The position numbers and the translations under genes are program-made. Below are positions 1 through 9,583 of a DNA stretch of 64,000 nt, piece after piece; positions within the stretch are counted from its first letter, which is position 1, and the number at the start of each line of letters is the position of its first letter. A model generated the notes under the pieces. It made no database searches, was not told where the DNA came from, and saw nothing but the letters and a program-made list of their open reading frames with translations. Origin of the DNA: Colwellia sp. MB3u-45 (GTDB lineage: Bacteria; Pseudomonadota; Gammaproteobacteria; Enterobacterales; Alteromonadaceae); the NCBI RefSeq assembly GCF_014077005.1, contig NZ_JACGVC010000049.1, positions 62,001-126,000 on the forward strand. The letters run 5' to 3'.

Positions 1-483
1 AAAAACAAAAGCTTCAACATCAAATACCATTTCATCGGCTTTAGGTGGAAAACTGGTATGTTCAGGATAATTAAATTTAATAATTTCTGCCTGCGTCGTT
101 TCACCTTTTATATCGATGGGGTTTTCAATTTTATATATCGTTAACCACTTACGCAGATTATCATTATTTCCAAAGTCGCCTAAAAAGAAATGACCAAAAT
201 CGTCTTGAGTCATGTCCTCCCAGTCAATATTTTTAGCGTTAGTAATAGTGATTTCTCTATCAATACCACCTGTTTTATTTAGCTGGTATAACTTTGCCTG
301 GTCGCCACCATCATTAATTGCCCACAGTTTATTGTGTTTATCAAACTCAATACCTGATATTTCGTTTAGTTGAGCGTCAATGGTGGCATATTTGTTCTTA
401 TATAACTGATAGCTCGTGGTAGCTATGATTATGATAACGGCAATAGCACTTCCGGTAAAAAATCCGGCCAGTGTTTTTTTCAT
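1..483 (-). CDS. Exported or membrane-anchored beta-propeller-like protein (N-terminal part)
   Basis: The gene enters from the left edge and reads leftwards, with ATG at 481-483, so about 161 N-terminal residues are present. It starts with a short basic stretch and a hydrophobic segment (about residues 4-21) that could be a signal anchor. The following sequence has ISGIEFD, LWAINDGGD, DWEDM and GDFGNND, spaced like blades of the calcium-binding beta-propeller proteins loosely annotated as SdiA-regulated or phytase-like. The blade-type similarity is from memory of the family; substrate and function are unknown. It is divergent from the TPR lipoprotein gene at 713, leaving 229 bases for two promoters. 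Confidence 0.7.
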   Translation of the reverse strand, partial: MKKTLAGFFTGSAIAVIIIIATTSYQLYKNKYATIDAQLNEISGIEFDKHNKLWAINDGGDQAKLYQLNKTGGIDREITITNAKNIDWEDMTQDDFGHFFLGDFGNNDNLRKWLTIYKIENPIDIKGETTQAEIIKFNYPEHTSFPPKADEMVFDVEAFVF

Positions 484-712
484 AAATGTAAAACCAATAA
501 AATTTAGCAAGTTAATTAAGCCGAAGCATAGCAGGGAATAAAAAAAATTACTCGTCCATTTGTAGGCAAGGCTTTGAATTGGCAACTCAATATAGTGATG
601 ATGTCGATTAATGAAGTGTCATTTTTTATTAATCTAAGGTAAAAAACGGCTAAATTTCATAATAAGTAATATGCTTAAAGTATATCTAAGTTGATATTGT
701 CTTGGAGTATAG

Positions 713-1891
713 ATGAAAAAACCACCAATATTCTGCGCTATAGGCATAACATTTATCTTATTAACTGGCTGCCAGTCAGGTAATACATTACAAAACTATT
801 ATCTTGGCGATATCCAAGCTAGTGAATTTTTAGATGATAAATTTATCGGCTATAAAGATATTTTAATAGAAACTGATACTGAAATATTTGCCTTAAGTAC
901 CGAGATGAAAACCATGGCAAAAAGTATTAGTTTAGAGCGTGATGCCCGCAAAAAAGCGACCAAACTACTTCAGCATTTCTTTAGTCCTGAAGACATCAAT
1001 TTAGCTTATGAGTCTGGTGCCAATGTTATTGCTGCCCAAGCATTTAAAAACCAAGCGGCTAATTGTTTATCATTAACTATTATGGCTTATGCAATAGCGC
1101 AAGAGGCGAAGCTAAGCGTTGCATTTCAACGTGTTGACGTGCCTGAATACTGGGTGCGTAATGGTCGTGTCAATATGCTTACCGGTCATATTAATCTCAC
1201 TGTTTTGGACGAAAAATCTCCTGATAAAAGGGTGCTTTTTCAGCGCACAAGTATTGAAATTGATTTCGACCCTTTTGTAAATAAACAGCCCTTTGAAAAA
1301 CATAAAATAAATAAAAACACCGTGCTGGCAATGTTTTACAATAATAAAGCCGCTACTGCCATGGTTAATGGTGATTATGTTACGGCTTATGCTTATTTAA
1401 AAAAAGCCACCAAAGTCGATCCTCTTTTTTCTTCAGCGTGGGGTAACTTAGGTATTTTATATCGTTTTAATGGTTATCAGCAAAGTGCGATTGACACTTA
1501 CCGATACGCGATAAGTTTAAACCATAATAATTTAACCACGATGGCTAATTTGAGTATGTTATTACATGCCAACGGGTTGTATGAAGAAGCGAAACATCTA
1601 GACAGCTATATTATGCGCAAGCGAGCAAATAATCCTTATTATTATGCGTTACTCGGTAATGAAAAATTTTATCAAGGCGCTTATAAAGAGGCAATGAATC
1701 ACTATAAAAAGGCGATAAAACTTAATAGCAACATTCATGAATTTTATTTTGGTTTAGCAAAAGTTTACTATATGTTGGATGAGGTAGGAAAGGCGAAAAG
1801 CTACATCAAAAAAGCCATGGCAAAAAATCATCTCGCTCAACTCGATAAGCAATACTTAGTGAAGTTAACTATTTTAAATCAAAAAGAGTAA
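713..1891 (+). CDS. TPR-repeat lipoprotein with a transglutaminase-like N-terminal region
   Basis: The protein is 392 aa. A type II signal peptide ends in the lipobox LTGC with Cys20, so it should be a lipoprotein. The middle contains NCLS (Cys near residue 117), then TGHINL (His near 158) and an Asp-rich IDFDPF, an order that fits a transglutaminase/cysteine-protease Cys-His-Asp triad. From about residue 210 to 375 there are consecutive tetratricopeptide repeats with the typical alternating small and aromatic residues (for example AWGNLGILYRFNG). Such proteins usually scaffold complexes at the envelope; the actual partner is unknown. It stands alone, with no operon partner close by. The triad is an inference; the lipobox and TPRs are clear. 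Confidence 0.8.
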   Translation: MKKPPIFCAIGITFILLTGCQSGNTLQNYYLGDIQASEFLDDKFIGYKDILIETDTEIFALSTEMKTMAKSISLERDARKKATKLLQHFFSPEDINLAYESGANVIAAQAFKNQAANCLSLTIMAYAIAQEAKLSVAFQRVDVPEYWVRNGRVNMLTGHINLTVLDEKSPDKRVLFQRTSIEIDFDPFVNKQPFEKHKINKNTVLAMFYNNKAATAMVNGDYVTAYAYLKKATKVDPLFSSAWGNLGILYRFNGYQQSAIDTYRYAISLNHNNLTTMANLSMLLHANGLYEEAKHLDSYIMRKRANNPYYYALLGNEKFYQGAYKEAMNHYKKAIKLNSNIHEFYFGLAKVYYMLDEVGKAKSYIKKAMAKNHLAQLDKQYLVKLTILNQKE

Positions 1892-2238
1892 ATCTTGATA
1901 TTAAAATAATAACCTGTGCTTTACTTTACATATAACTTTGGCTTTATTGTTATCAAGGTATTTTTAGTTTGTGATTTACTAGGCTTATTTAGATTAGTTG
2001 ATATTGAAATTTAGTAGCCAGTTTACAGTATCTTGCTTACCACCTTTACGTTTGTTTTTTATCATGCAGGTATCTGAATAAGCACCCTTGTTTTTATTAT
2101 CGCCTTTGCTGTTATCTTTCTGAAAATCAGCTTTGTGGCTCAAAATATATAAATAAGTCGACTGGGCTACTCTGGCTAGTAAAAAACACGTTATAATGCC
2201 CCTCAACAAAAAATTAATTTAATGAGGTTAGCTCATCA
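1892..2238. other. Intergenic stretch, no convincing gene
   Basis: This 347-base AT-rich stretch lies between the TPR lipoprotein and the phosphoribosyltransferase. A 71-codon open frame on the minus strand (1994-2209) is Lys/Asn-rich and has no recognisable motif, so it is not called as a gene. No clear terminator was found. Confidence 0.5.
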
Positions 2239-2796
2239 ATGGAAAAGCGATTTATAACAGCACAAGAGTTGCTTGAAGATTCATTTCGTGTTGCTGCGAA
2301 AGTTTTTGAAGACGGTTTCAGACCACAATTTATTGTTGGAATTTGGCGTGGTGGTGCACCTATTGGCATTGCAGTACAAGAATATTTTGACTTTAAAAAA
2401 GTAGAAACTGACCATATAGCGGTTCGCACGTCTTCTTATTACGGTATAAACCAACAAAGCAAAGAAATTAAAGTGCACGGTTTACATTATATTATTGAAA
2501 ATGCCAATGCCGATGACGGGCTGTTAATTGTTGATGATGTTTTCGATTCTGGTCGAAGTATTGAAGCGTTAATAGCTCAAATGAAAAAGTTAACCCGCAA
2601 TAATATGCCAAAAGATATCAGAATCGCATGCCCTTGGTATAAACCCACAAATTCCAAAGTGGATTTAGTGCCTGATTATTATGTTCATGAATCAACAGAA
2701 TGGTTAGTTTTTCCACATGAATTATCAGGTTTAACACCTGACGAAATAGCCCATGGTAAAAAAGATTTGGTCAATATTTTAGACTTATTCGAATAG
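2239..2796 (+). CDS. Phosphoribosyltransferase, hypoxanthine-guanine type
   Basis: The protein is 185 aa, the usual length for purine-type PRTases. The PRPP-binding signature is present as LLIVDDVFDSGRS (about residues 94-107), with the acidic pair followed by a small residue and Gly. The N-terminal FIVGIWRGGAPIG matches the PPi-loop region. These enzymes transfer the phosphoribosyl group of PRPP to a purine base in salvage. The C-terminal part (WLVFPHE) resembles archaeal-like and GfcR-like PRTases, so base specificity is open. It is a single gene, preceded by a weak AT-rich ribosome site (aatgagg near 2221). The family call is firm; the substrate is inferred. Confidence 0.85.
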   Translation: MEKRFITAQELLEDSFRVAAKVFEDGFRPQFIVGIWRGGAPIGIAVQEYFDFKKVETDHIAVRTSSYYGINQQSKEIKVHGLHYIIENANADDGLLIVDDVFDSGRSIEALIAQMKKLTRNNMPKDIRIACPWYKPTNSKVDLVPDYYVHESTEWLVFPHELSGLTPDEIAHGKKDLVNILDLFE

Positions 2797-2993
2797 CCGT
2801 TATTTTATCAGTTAAAGCAACTAACATACGGCCTTAACCTGTGTTGGTTGTTATATCAAGGAAATAGGCAGAGTGAAATTTTCAGTCGTCTAGCGTAAAG
2901 ACCAAAAGCTTAAGCTACTCGCTTGTAAAAAAATTATTATTACCTTATCTTACACAGTCTAAAATTAAAGCGAACTTAATCTGGTTGTGTCGA

Positions 2994-4205
2994 ATGAATC
3001 TAAAAGCATTAATACTTTTGGGCTGTTTTTTTTCCTCTGTGAGTTTGGCTAAAACGCCGCTCGTACTATTATCTATCGATGGTTTTGCTCAAGGTTACAT
3101 AGCACAATACCAACCTAAAACGTTAATGTCACTCATGCAGCAGGGCACTAGTGCCAAAGCTTTGTTACCGGTTTATCCTAGTAAAACCTTTCCAAATCAC
3201 TTAAGTATTATCACCGGTCGTTATCCCATAAATCATGGCATTGTGCATAATAGCTTTTATCATCGAGATATTGATAAAGACTATAAATTTGGTGATGGAA
3301 AAAACGATGCCCGCTGGTTAACTGCCAAGCCACTTTGGCATATCAATGAAATGCAGGGCAATAAATCGGCGGTTTATTTCTGGCCAGAATCTGAGACAGC
3401 CATAGATAATAAAACGGCTAGTTATTATTATCCTTATAAGCATTCCACCCCGAATAAAACAAGGCTTGAGCAAATACTGACATGGTTACGCTTACCTGAA
3501 TCCGAACGACCAAATTTTATCGCGGGTTATTTTGCCAGTGTTGATGATGCGGGTCATAAATTTGGTGAAAACTCGCCACAACTTATTGATGCTATAAGCA
3601 AACTTGATGCTTTACTTGGAGATTTTGTCCAGCAAATTAATAAAGAATTTAGGGGCAAGGTTAATATAGTGATTGTTTCAGATCATGGCATGACTAAAGT
3701 TAATAAACACCATGTTATAAAATGGCAGGAAAATATTATCGAGGGTGTAAAAGCCATTAATGGCTCCACACAATTATATTTGTATAGCGATAACGAGATT
3801 AAATTACAGCAAAGTGTTCAGTTATTTAATCATGCCCAAGCCAATGCTCAAACCGAGAACAAACAAGCCCAATACCGTGTCTACCAATATATTGACTTTC
3901 CAGCCCATTGGCATTTAAATCGAAAAACAGCGGTAGTACCTAATGTTATTATTGAAGCCTTACCATCTTATGTTTTTAGTCAAGGTAAGGCGAATATCAA
4001 AGCAGAAACACATGGTTACGATCCAAAGTCATCTCAAGACCTTGAGGCTATTTTTATCGCAACGGGACCTGCATTTAGTAAAAACAAGCAAACTGCAGCG
4101 TTTGAGAACATACATGTATTACCTATTATTACTCGAGCATTAGGGCTAAAAGATGTCGATAATATTGACGGTAGCTATCAAGTAGCTGAGCAAATAGTTA
4201 AGTAA
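2994..4205 (+). CDS. Ectonucleotide pyrophosphatase/phosphodiesterase (NPP), alkaline phosphatase superfamily
   Basis: About 403 aa from the ATG at 2994; an in-frame TTG nine bases earlier is a less likely start. A signal peptide (about residues 1-19, ending near SLA) predicts export to the periplasm. The first metal-binding Asp is in LLSIDGF, and the catalytic Thr is in the conserved SKTFPNH motif near residue 60. Further metal ligands appear in ASVDDAGHKFG and IVSDHGM, and a late His in THGYDP. This is the full ligand set of NPP enzymes, which hydrolyse nucleotide or lipid phosphodiesters. The length matches the bacterial family. There is no operon partner. The substrate cannot be told from sequence. 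Confidence 0.9.
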   Translation: MNLKALILLGCFFSSVSLAKTPLVLLSIDGFAQGYIAQYQPKTLMSLMQQGTSAKALLPVYPSKTFPNHLSIITGRYPINHGIVHNSFYHRDIDKDYKFGDGKNDARWLTAKPLWHINEMQGNKSAVYFWPESETAIDNKTASYYYPYKHSTPNKTRLEQILTWLRLPESERPNFIAGYFASVDDAGHKFGENSPQLIDAISKLDALLGDFVQQINKEFRGKVNIVIVSDHGMTKVNKHHVIKWQENIIEGVKAINGSTQLYLYSDNEIKLQQSVQLFNHAQANAQTENKQAQYRVYQYIDFPAHWHLNRKTAVVPNVIIEALPSYVFSQGKANIKAETHGYDPKSSQDLEAIFIATGPAFSKNKQTAAFENIHVLPIITRALGLKDVDNIDGSYQVAEQIVK

Positions 4206-4308
4206 ACGGTTAAATAGCCTTACCAGTGATGCAAGCACAGAACTTAGTTAAGCTAGTCAGTTTTACTTTGCTCAGCAAGCCCGGCTCAAGCTAAATAAAA
4301 AGGCACAA

Positions 4309-4758
4309 ATGGCGATATTTAAATTTACCGTGGTAAAAGGGCATCAAGTGGCGTCAGGTCGTGCAAATGATCCTAGATTCCCTCGAGGCACTATCGGCGC
4401 ACAGTTACCATTTTTTCAAGCACAGGGTTTGGACCTTAACGGCTATTATCTCGCCACAATAAATGCTCAATTTAACTGCCATGCCATTGTTCTGAATTTT
4501 TATGATCACTATTTTAAGCAAGTAAAATGGCATGAAAATATGCCAGCAGAAAACTTCAAGTTTTGTCGATGTCATATTTTAGCCAACTCTACCTCTTATC
4601 CTGCGCTAATTTATCAACCGCAACTTGATACTAAAATAGAGCACTTGCAGCCAATAAATCAACTTGAATTACTTGCGCCATTCATTGAACACCTTCATTA
4701 CGGTGATGTAATTAGCTTAGACATTGCAAACGCTAAGGTTACTTTATTTGACGTTTAG
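4309..4758 (+). CDS. Conserved-looking hypothetical protein, 149 aa
   Basis: I do not recognise this family. The protein is 149 aa, soluble, with no signal peptide or transmembrane segment. It begins with a beta-rich stretch (FKFTVVKGHQVASG) followed by DPRFPRGTIGAQLPFF, and ends in a short beta-like DVISLDIANAKVTLFDV. There are two Cys in a FCRCH motif in the middle that could bind metal or haem, but this is not a standard CxxCH. Codon use matches the neighbours and the frame is clean, so it is probably a real gene. It lies about 100 bases after the NPP gene on the same strand, too loosely spaced to prove an operon. Confidence 0.6.
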   Translation: MAIFKFTVVKGHQVASGRANDPRFPRGTIGAQLPFFQAQGLDLNGYYLATINAQFNCHAIVLNFYDHYFKQVKWHENMPAENFKFCRCHILANSTSYPALIYQPQLDTKIEHLQPINQLELLAPFIEHLHYGDVISLDIANAKVTLFDV

Positions 4759-4838
4759 CCATAGTCTATTTGCATGCACTTATTACATAGCCGATAAAAA
4801 TTAAAACTTAGCTATTTTTTAAATAACTTTTCAATAAG

Positions 4839-6104
4839 ATGGAAAATAAGCTATGTTTTATTAACCATCCGTCTTTAAAGAATCTGCCTATGCAAATAAG
4901 CTATATTGCTCGTCAAGCCATACTAGACAAAAATAATCAAACGCTTGGTTACGAACTTTTATTTAGAGATAGTCCAGAGAATAAATTCCCCGAAATAGAT
5001 CAAGATATTGCCAGTTCTAAATTGATCATACAAAATCATTTTCAGAGTGACATTCAATCGGTTAGTTTAGGTAAGTTAGCCTTTATAAATTTTACTGAAA
5101 AGTGCCTGATCAATAACTATCCGCTGATGTTCAACAAAGACAGTATTGTCATTGAATTAGTGGGGCATAAGTCAGCCAATGATCGGCTGTTAACAATCGT
5201 CAAGTATTATCATGACCAAGGTTATAAAGTCGCTTTAACCGAATATGACCTAGATGAAAAGTGGGATGTGTTGTTTCCCTATCTTGCGATGATAAAAATC
5301 GATATAGAAAAAACTAACGCTAAACGTATACGTCCAGTTTTGGATAGAATCAAAGCTTTTGATATTAAGTTAATTGCTGAAAAGGTTGAAACCAATTATC
5401 AGTTACAATCGTTGGCGGAAATTGGCTTTAGTTATTACCAAGGATTTTTCTATCATGAGCCCGAAATTATTGCTGGGCAAACGTTAGTACCCATTAAATC
5501 GCAAATGCTGCATTTGATCAGTGAAACCTTTAATAAGCCCCTAAACTTTAACCGTATAGCGGAAATAATGGGTCACGATGTTAATTTAACGGTTGGGTTA
5601 CTTAAATTAGTTAACAATGTAGCAACCGGCACACGGGTAGAAATAACCTCGTTAAAACAAGCTGCAGCTTACTTAGGTGAAGACAAGCTTAAAGAGTTTG
5701 TTACGATTCTTGCGTTATCAAAACTAACAACTAATAAATACAGTGAAGTTTCAAAACAATCTTTGATAACCGCTAAATTAATGGCGAAAATTGCCAATGA
5801 AAGTGTATTCATTGCCGTGAGCGACTTTGCCTTTATTACCGGTTTATTAAGTGCAATAGAGGTGATTTTGAGCATGCCAATGAATGAAGTTTTAAAAACC
5901 ATGCCCTTAGCTAAACCGATTGAAGATGCGCTAGTAAATCACACTGGGTTACTAGGAAAACTGTTAGATTTAACCACAAACTACATTACCGGTAAGGGTG
6001 AAAATATTCAGCCATTAGCTGAGTTATATCGACTTGACCCAAACTTTATCCACAAAGAATTTGTTCATGCCAGTAACTGGTGTAAGTCTTTAGATTTATA
6101 TTAG
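4839..6104 (+). CDS. EAL-HDOD (YuxH-type) signalling protein
   Basis: The protein is 421 aa from 4839. A second ATG at 4890 (MQISYIARQAIL) matches the usual N-terminus of the family and may be the real start. The N-terminal half is a degenerate EAL domain: the catalytic EAL is replaced by ELL in GYELLFRD, so c-di-GMP hydrolysis is unlikely. The C-terminal half (about 200-400) is an HDOD domain with the characteristic LLKLVNN helix and LKQAAAYLGEDKL segment. Such proteins act as non-enzymatic regulators in c-di-GMP, chemotaxis or twitching pathways. It is followed by a bidirectional terminator-like hairpin and convergent with the GST gene. Confidence 0.88.
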   Translation: MENKLCFINHPSLKNLPMQISYIARQAILDKNNQTLGYELLFRDSPENKFPEIDQDIASSKLIIQNHFQSDIQSVSLGKLAFINFTEKCLINNYPLMFNKDSIVIELVGHKSANDRLLTIVKYYHDQGYKVALTEYDLDEKWDVLFPYLAMIKIDIEKTNAKRIRPVLDRIKAFDIKLIAEKVETNYQLQSLAEIGFSYYQGFFYHEPEIIAGQTLVPIKSQMLHLISETFNKPLNFNRIAEIMGHDVNLTVGLLKLVNNVATGTRVEITSLKQAAAYLGEDKLKEFVTILALSKLTTNKYSEVSKQSLITAKLMAKIANESVFIAVSDFAFITGLLSAIEVILSMPMNEVLKTMPLAKPIEDALVNHTGLLGKLLDLTTNYITGKGENIQPLAELYRLDPNFIHKEFVHASNWCKSLDLY

Positions 6105-6121
6105 TGTCGGTACGGTATGAT

Positions 6122-6150
6122 AAAAGAGCGCATTTATCATACGCTCTTTT
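6122..6150. terminator. Bidirectional rho-independent terminator
   Basis: A perfect 9-bp stem (aaaagagcg / cgctctttt) with an 11-base loop lies between the convergent EAL-HDOD and GST genes. It is followed by T-rich sequence on the plus strand and preceded by an A run, so it can serve both genes. Confidence 0.8.
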
Positions 6151-6159
6151 TCTTTTACA

Positions 6160-7026
6160 CTACTCTTTGGCTAGTTTATCTTGTGTACGTTCTAAAAAGT
6201 CGCTGGCATCATGTCGTTCATGTAACTGGCTTGATAGCTCTCCCCAGGTTTTATTGACCATAACACCACGTTTTACTGCAGGTCGCTGATTTATTTCTTC
6301 TGCCCAACGCATTAGATGTTTATAAGACGATAAATCTAGGAATTCTGCGGCATCATATAAACGATTTAAAGCAAGTGCACCATACCAAGGCCAAATAGCA
6401 ATGTCGGCAATGGTATATTCATCTCCACATAAGTAATGATTGTTTTCAAGATGCTTGTCGAGTACATCGAGTTGACGTTTTACTTCCATAGAAAATCTAT
6501 CAATACAATATTCTATTTTATCAGGGGCGTAAGCATAAAAATGGCCAAAGCCACCGCCAAGATAAGGCGCGCTACCCATTTGCCAAAATAGCCAAGACAT
6601 ACATTCAGCACGTTTGTTGTCACTGGGTAAAAAGGCATTAAACTTTTCAGCTAAGTGAAATAAAATAGAACCAGATTCAAATAAGCGAATTGATTGCTCA
6701 TCACTATTATCTAACAAGGCAGGTATTTTTGAGTTTGGATTAATTTCTACAAAGCCACTACCGAATTGATCTCCTTTGCTAATGTCAATTAGAAAGGCAT
6801 CGTATTGTGCTTCCTTACCTAAGGCCAGTAACTCCTCAAACATAACGGTGACTTTAACGCCATTGGGCGTTGCAAGGGAATATAACTGAAAAGGGTGCTT
6901 ACCTTGTTCTAATACTTTATCGTGTGTTGATCCAGAAATAGGGCGGTTAATGCTTGCCCAATTACCACCATTGCTAGTATTCCATTGCCATACTTTGGGT
7001 GGGATATATGAATTTTCTTCACTCAT
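6160..7026 (-). CDS. yghU: Glutathione S-transferase, YghU/GstB-like disulfide-bond reductase family
   Basis: The protein is 288 aa, the length of E. coli YghU. The N-terminal extension with IPPKVWQWN and GGNWASINRP is the hallmark of this subgroup and precedes the thioredoxin-like GST domain (LYSLATPNGVKVTVMFEELL). The C-terminal helical domain contains the usual SWLFWQMG and YTIADIAIWPWYG segments. YghU-type enzymes use glutathione in organic hydroperoxide or disulfide reduction in the cytosol. The gene is single and convergent with the EAL-HDOD gene. The family call is strong; the physiological substrate is not known. Confidence 0.93.
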   Translation of the reverse strand: MSEENSYIPPKVWQWNTSNGGNWASINRPISGSTHDKVLEQGKHPFQLYSLATPNGVKVTVMFEELLALGKEAQYDAFLIDISKGDQFGSGFVEINPNSKIPALLDNSDEQSIRLFESGSILFHLAEKFNAFLPSDNKRAECMSWLFWQMGSAPYLGGGFGHFYAYAPDKIEYCIDRFSMEVKRQLDVLDKHLENNHYLCGDEYTIADIAIWPWYGALALNRLYDAAEFLDLSSYKHLMRWAEEINQRPAVKRGVMVNKTWGELSSQLHERHDASDFLERTQDKLAKE

Positions 7027-7259
7027 GCCTGCTCCAATATTTATAAATTATACGTTTGATACGTTATGCTTAAAGTTAATAACATACTAGTTTTTTTATC
7101 AAAATTTTATATTGATTGTGACCAGTGAAATAATAACCAGGCGTAATATATTTTTGGGGTGAAAATTTGATTAATTAAAAGCTTTTCAATATATTCGCTA
7201 TATAAACAAAACCCTAAAAAGCCTATATTAACGAGTAATATAATGTTCAATATTTTCTA

Positions 7260-7853
7260 ATGGGTAAATTTAGCGTGCAGATAAAAATTATCAAAAATAT
7301 TTTTTTATTAAGCCTTAGTTATATTTTTTTAGTTGGCTGCACAAATATTGTTGAACATAAAACATCTGTATTTAAAGGTGAAAACCTCATTACACCTTAT
7401 TCTGGATTTTTAGCTGGTTGGCATGTTTCGATTGAAAATAAAGAAAATTACCATACTAGAATGTGGCAACATCCCATTCATGGTTTTAAAGATGCTTACG
7501 TTATCAGTGTTACTGCACCAAAAGATAAAAAAACAGCTTACTTTCGCCAAGTTATAGACCAACCTGGTTATGACACCTGTGTAGAGTTTACAACACTAAC
7601 AATAGAATCTTTGCCTAATGAGCTATATCCAAGCGAGATATGGCAGACAAACTGTAAGAAAAAAAATGGCAGTGAAGCCAAAATATTGCATCTGATGTTA
7701 CTTGGAAAAGACAGTTTTTATCATGTCCAAAAAATTTGGCAAGACAGCTTTATCAGTAGTGAAATCGAGCAATGGCAAAATCGTTTTAAACAAATTTATC
7801 TTTGTGACAGCAGGGCAACTGTCACTGTTTGCCCCGGTGTTTATTCTTTATAA
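7260..7853 (+). CDS. Putative lipoprotein, 197 aa
   Basis: A hydrophobic N-terminal segment ends in the lipobox LVGC with Cys27, predicting an acylated envelope protein. The mature part is about 170 aa, rich in aromatic residues, with four more Cys (CVEF, QTNC, LCDS, VCPG) that could form disulfides in the periplasm. I do not recognise the family and can suggest no function. The gene ends 27 bases before the stop codon of the convergent integrase gene. The 233-base upstream region is very AT-rich, with no clear operator. Confidence 0.65.
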   Translation: MGKFSVQIKIIKNIFLLSLSYIFLVGCTNIVEHKTSVFKGENLITPYSGFLAGWHVSIENKENYHTRMWQHPIHGFKDAYVISVTAPKDKKTAYFRQVIDQPGYDTCVEFTTLTIESLPNELYPSEIWQTNCKKKNGSEAKILHLMLLGKDSFYHVQKIWQDSFISSEIEQWQNRFKQIYLCDSRATVTVCPGVYSL

Positions 7854-7880
7854 GTTGTTTTGATATTTTAGATGAAGCAA

Positions 7881-9200
7881 TTAATCAACTTTTCGGCGTT
7901 TGCCACTTTCAGCACGTTTTTTGTTTTCGGTTTGGACATAAACGGTATCTGTGGTTGCCATGCTAGCATGACCAAGATCTTCTGAAAGATCTTTTAGGGC
8001 ACGGCCTCTTTCAATTTCCATACTCGCACCTGTGTGCCTCAACCAGTGGGTAGAAGCTTCTTTAAGTTTTAGGGCTCTGTTTTCACCTTCAACCTGTTTC
8101 ATGTTTTGATAAGCCAAGTCAAAAACTTCTTGCACAATACGCCTTAAATGACGAGAACTCATGCCTCCTTGCCCCCGAATTTTTTCAACTAAAACGGTAT
8201 TTTCACCATTAGCAGGGAGTTGAGAAAGTCCGCGAGATAATCGATACCGGCTTAGAAAACTCATAAAGTCGGGTGGTACTGTGGTATCACGAAGCTTACG
8301 GCCTTTGCCAAACACCTTAAACCACCAGTTTTCATCTTCATCTTGCCAAAAATGTCCCATAATAGGTGACCAAAATTCACGATCACTAAGCTCTGATACC
8401 CTTAGGAATAGGGTTTTTAATGCGGCAATAACGAATAAGTTTCGTTCATAAGACTGGTTTTCGTCTGCCATATCAGTGGCAGTATCTAGCAAATATTGCC
8501 ACTGACTATTAGTTAAGCGTTTAACTTCTTTAACTTGTACGTCATTAATGAAATGTTTGCAGTCTTTTTTAGCAATTTGTGCAGGGTTGCCGTAGCAAAG
8601 TTCTTCAGCCATTAAATAGTTGTAGAAAACGATAATAGCGGTAAATGAAGAAGTTAATGTTTGTTGAGAAGGACGATATTTCTTCTTATCAACATCTTTA
8701 ATAACTTGGCTTTTCGCTGCTTGAATCTTAAATGGTTGCCAATGCTCATTAATGACAAAATAGCCGTTAGCTAATTTGAAGCGTTCTTGGTTACTGGTAC
8801 CAATCCAGGTTACGGGCGGTTTCCAACAAAAATCTGCATATTGTAAGATGTCAGTTTTTCTTAATCTGTCTATGGGGGTTTTGTTTATAAAGAAACTCCA
8901 TAGCAGAAACTTTTCAATTTCATTGCGAAAACGATCGTAAGTATGGGCAGATTTATTTCGACCTGTGTAGGCTAAAAAATCTTTTCCCCAATGCCAATGT
9001 TCTAACCACCATACTTGAGGTCCAGATTCTATCTCAGACACAGCAATAGACTTAGAGTCTAATGCAGAGTCCAATGCAATATCAGGTGTTAATAAAGTTT
9101 TAACGCTTGGATAATCTTCAAAGGTAAATTCACATAACTCAGGGTAAGTTGGAAATAATGGCTCGGGACAAGTTTTCAATGCAGACATTAGCTGGCTCAA
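7881..9200 (-). CDS. Tyrosine recombinase / site-specific integrase
   Basis: The protein is 439 aa. The C-terminal catalytic domain shows the ordered set of tyrosine recombinases: Arg in FLRVSEL, Lys in FGKGRK, the HxxRH box in THWLRHTG, His in LGHASM and the nucleophile Tyr in TVYVQ near the C-terminus. The N-terminal half has a SAM-like core-binding region (SAHTYDRFRNEIEKFLLW). No phage structural genes, excisionase or cargo follow, so it is a solitary integrase of the chromosomal kind, or the last piece of a lost element. A perfect 10-bp inverted repeat lies 46-81 bases before its start and may be an operator or recombination site. The downstream neighbours on its left are ordinary genes, while its upstream side is full of pseudogenes. 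Confidence 0.9.
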   Translation of the reverse strand: MSQLMSALKTCPEPLFPTYPELCEFTFEDYPSVKTLLTPDIALDSALDSKSIAVSEIESGPQVWWLEHWHWGKDFLAYTGRNKSAHTYDRFRNEIEKFLLWSFFINKTPIDRLRKTDILQYADFCWKPPVTWIGTSNQERFKLANGYFVINEHWQPFKIQAAKSQVIKDVDKKKYRPSQQTLTSSFTAIIVFYNYLMAEELCYGNPAQIAKKDCKHFINDVQVKEVKRLTNSQWQYLLDTATDMADENQSYERNLFVIAALKTLFLRVSELSDREFWSPIMGHFWQDEDENWWFKVFGKGRKLRDTTVPPDFMSFLSRYRLSRGLSQLPANGENTVLVEKIRGQGGMSSRHLRRIVQEVFDLAYQNMKQVEGENRALKLKEASTHWLRHTGASMEIERGRALKDLSEDLGHASMATTDTVYVQTENKKRAESGKRRKVD

Positions 9201-9245
9201 AATAATCGATAAATACTGTGTGAAGCCACTATAAATGAACTATCT

Positions 9246-9281
9246 CACTATGTCCAATATTATAGAGTATCGGACATAGTG
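9246..9281. promoter_or_regulatory. Inverted repeat upstream of the integrase gene
   Basis: The arms cactatgtcc (9246-9255) and ggacatagtg (9272-9281) are perfect complements around a 16-base AT-rich centre. The position just before the integrase start suggests an autoregulatory operator; a recombinase core site is also possible, although the centre is longer than the usual 6-8 bases. Confidence 0.5.
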
Positions 9282-9583
9282 GGGTGTATGGAGGGCAGTC
9301 CTATTGCCCTGTAATCACCTGTTAATCCAAACACATTATTGGATCCTTCCAGTCAATGCTTGCAAACATCTTCAGCTATGTTTAGTGGCCTGCTTTAACA
9401 TTTTGTGTTTTAAGTAAAACGGATTTACAAATATAACGCTGGATACAATTTGAATTAACTTTTTTGTATTCCTAATAATAATTACCACTATTTCTGAGCG
9501 TGCGCTACGTGCATGAAATGTTTTATTGTGAGGCTTACCTCGTTACTTTTCACGTAGCGTCACGTTTAATTATGTAATTTGAT

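Noticed and set aside
1994-2209. 71-codon minus-strand frame in front of the phosphoribosyltransferase
   Set aside because: No family motif or clear ribosome site, and its start leaves only 29 bases to the divergent gene; kept as non-coding.
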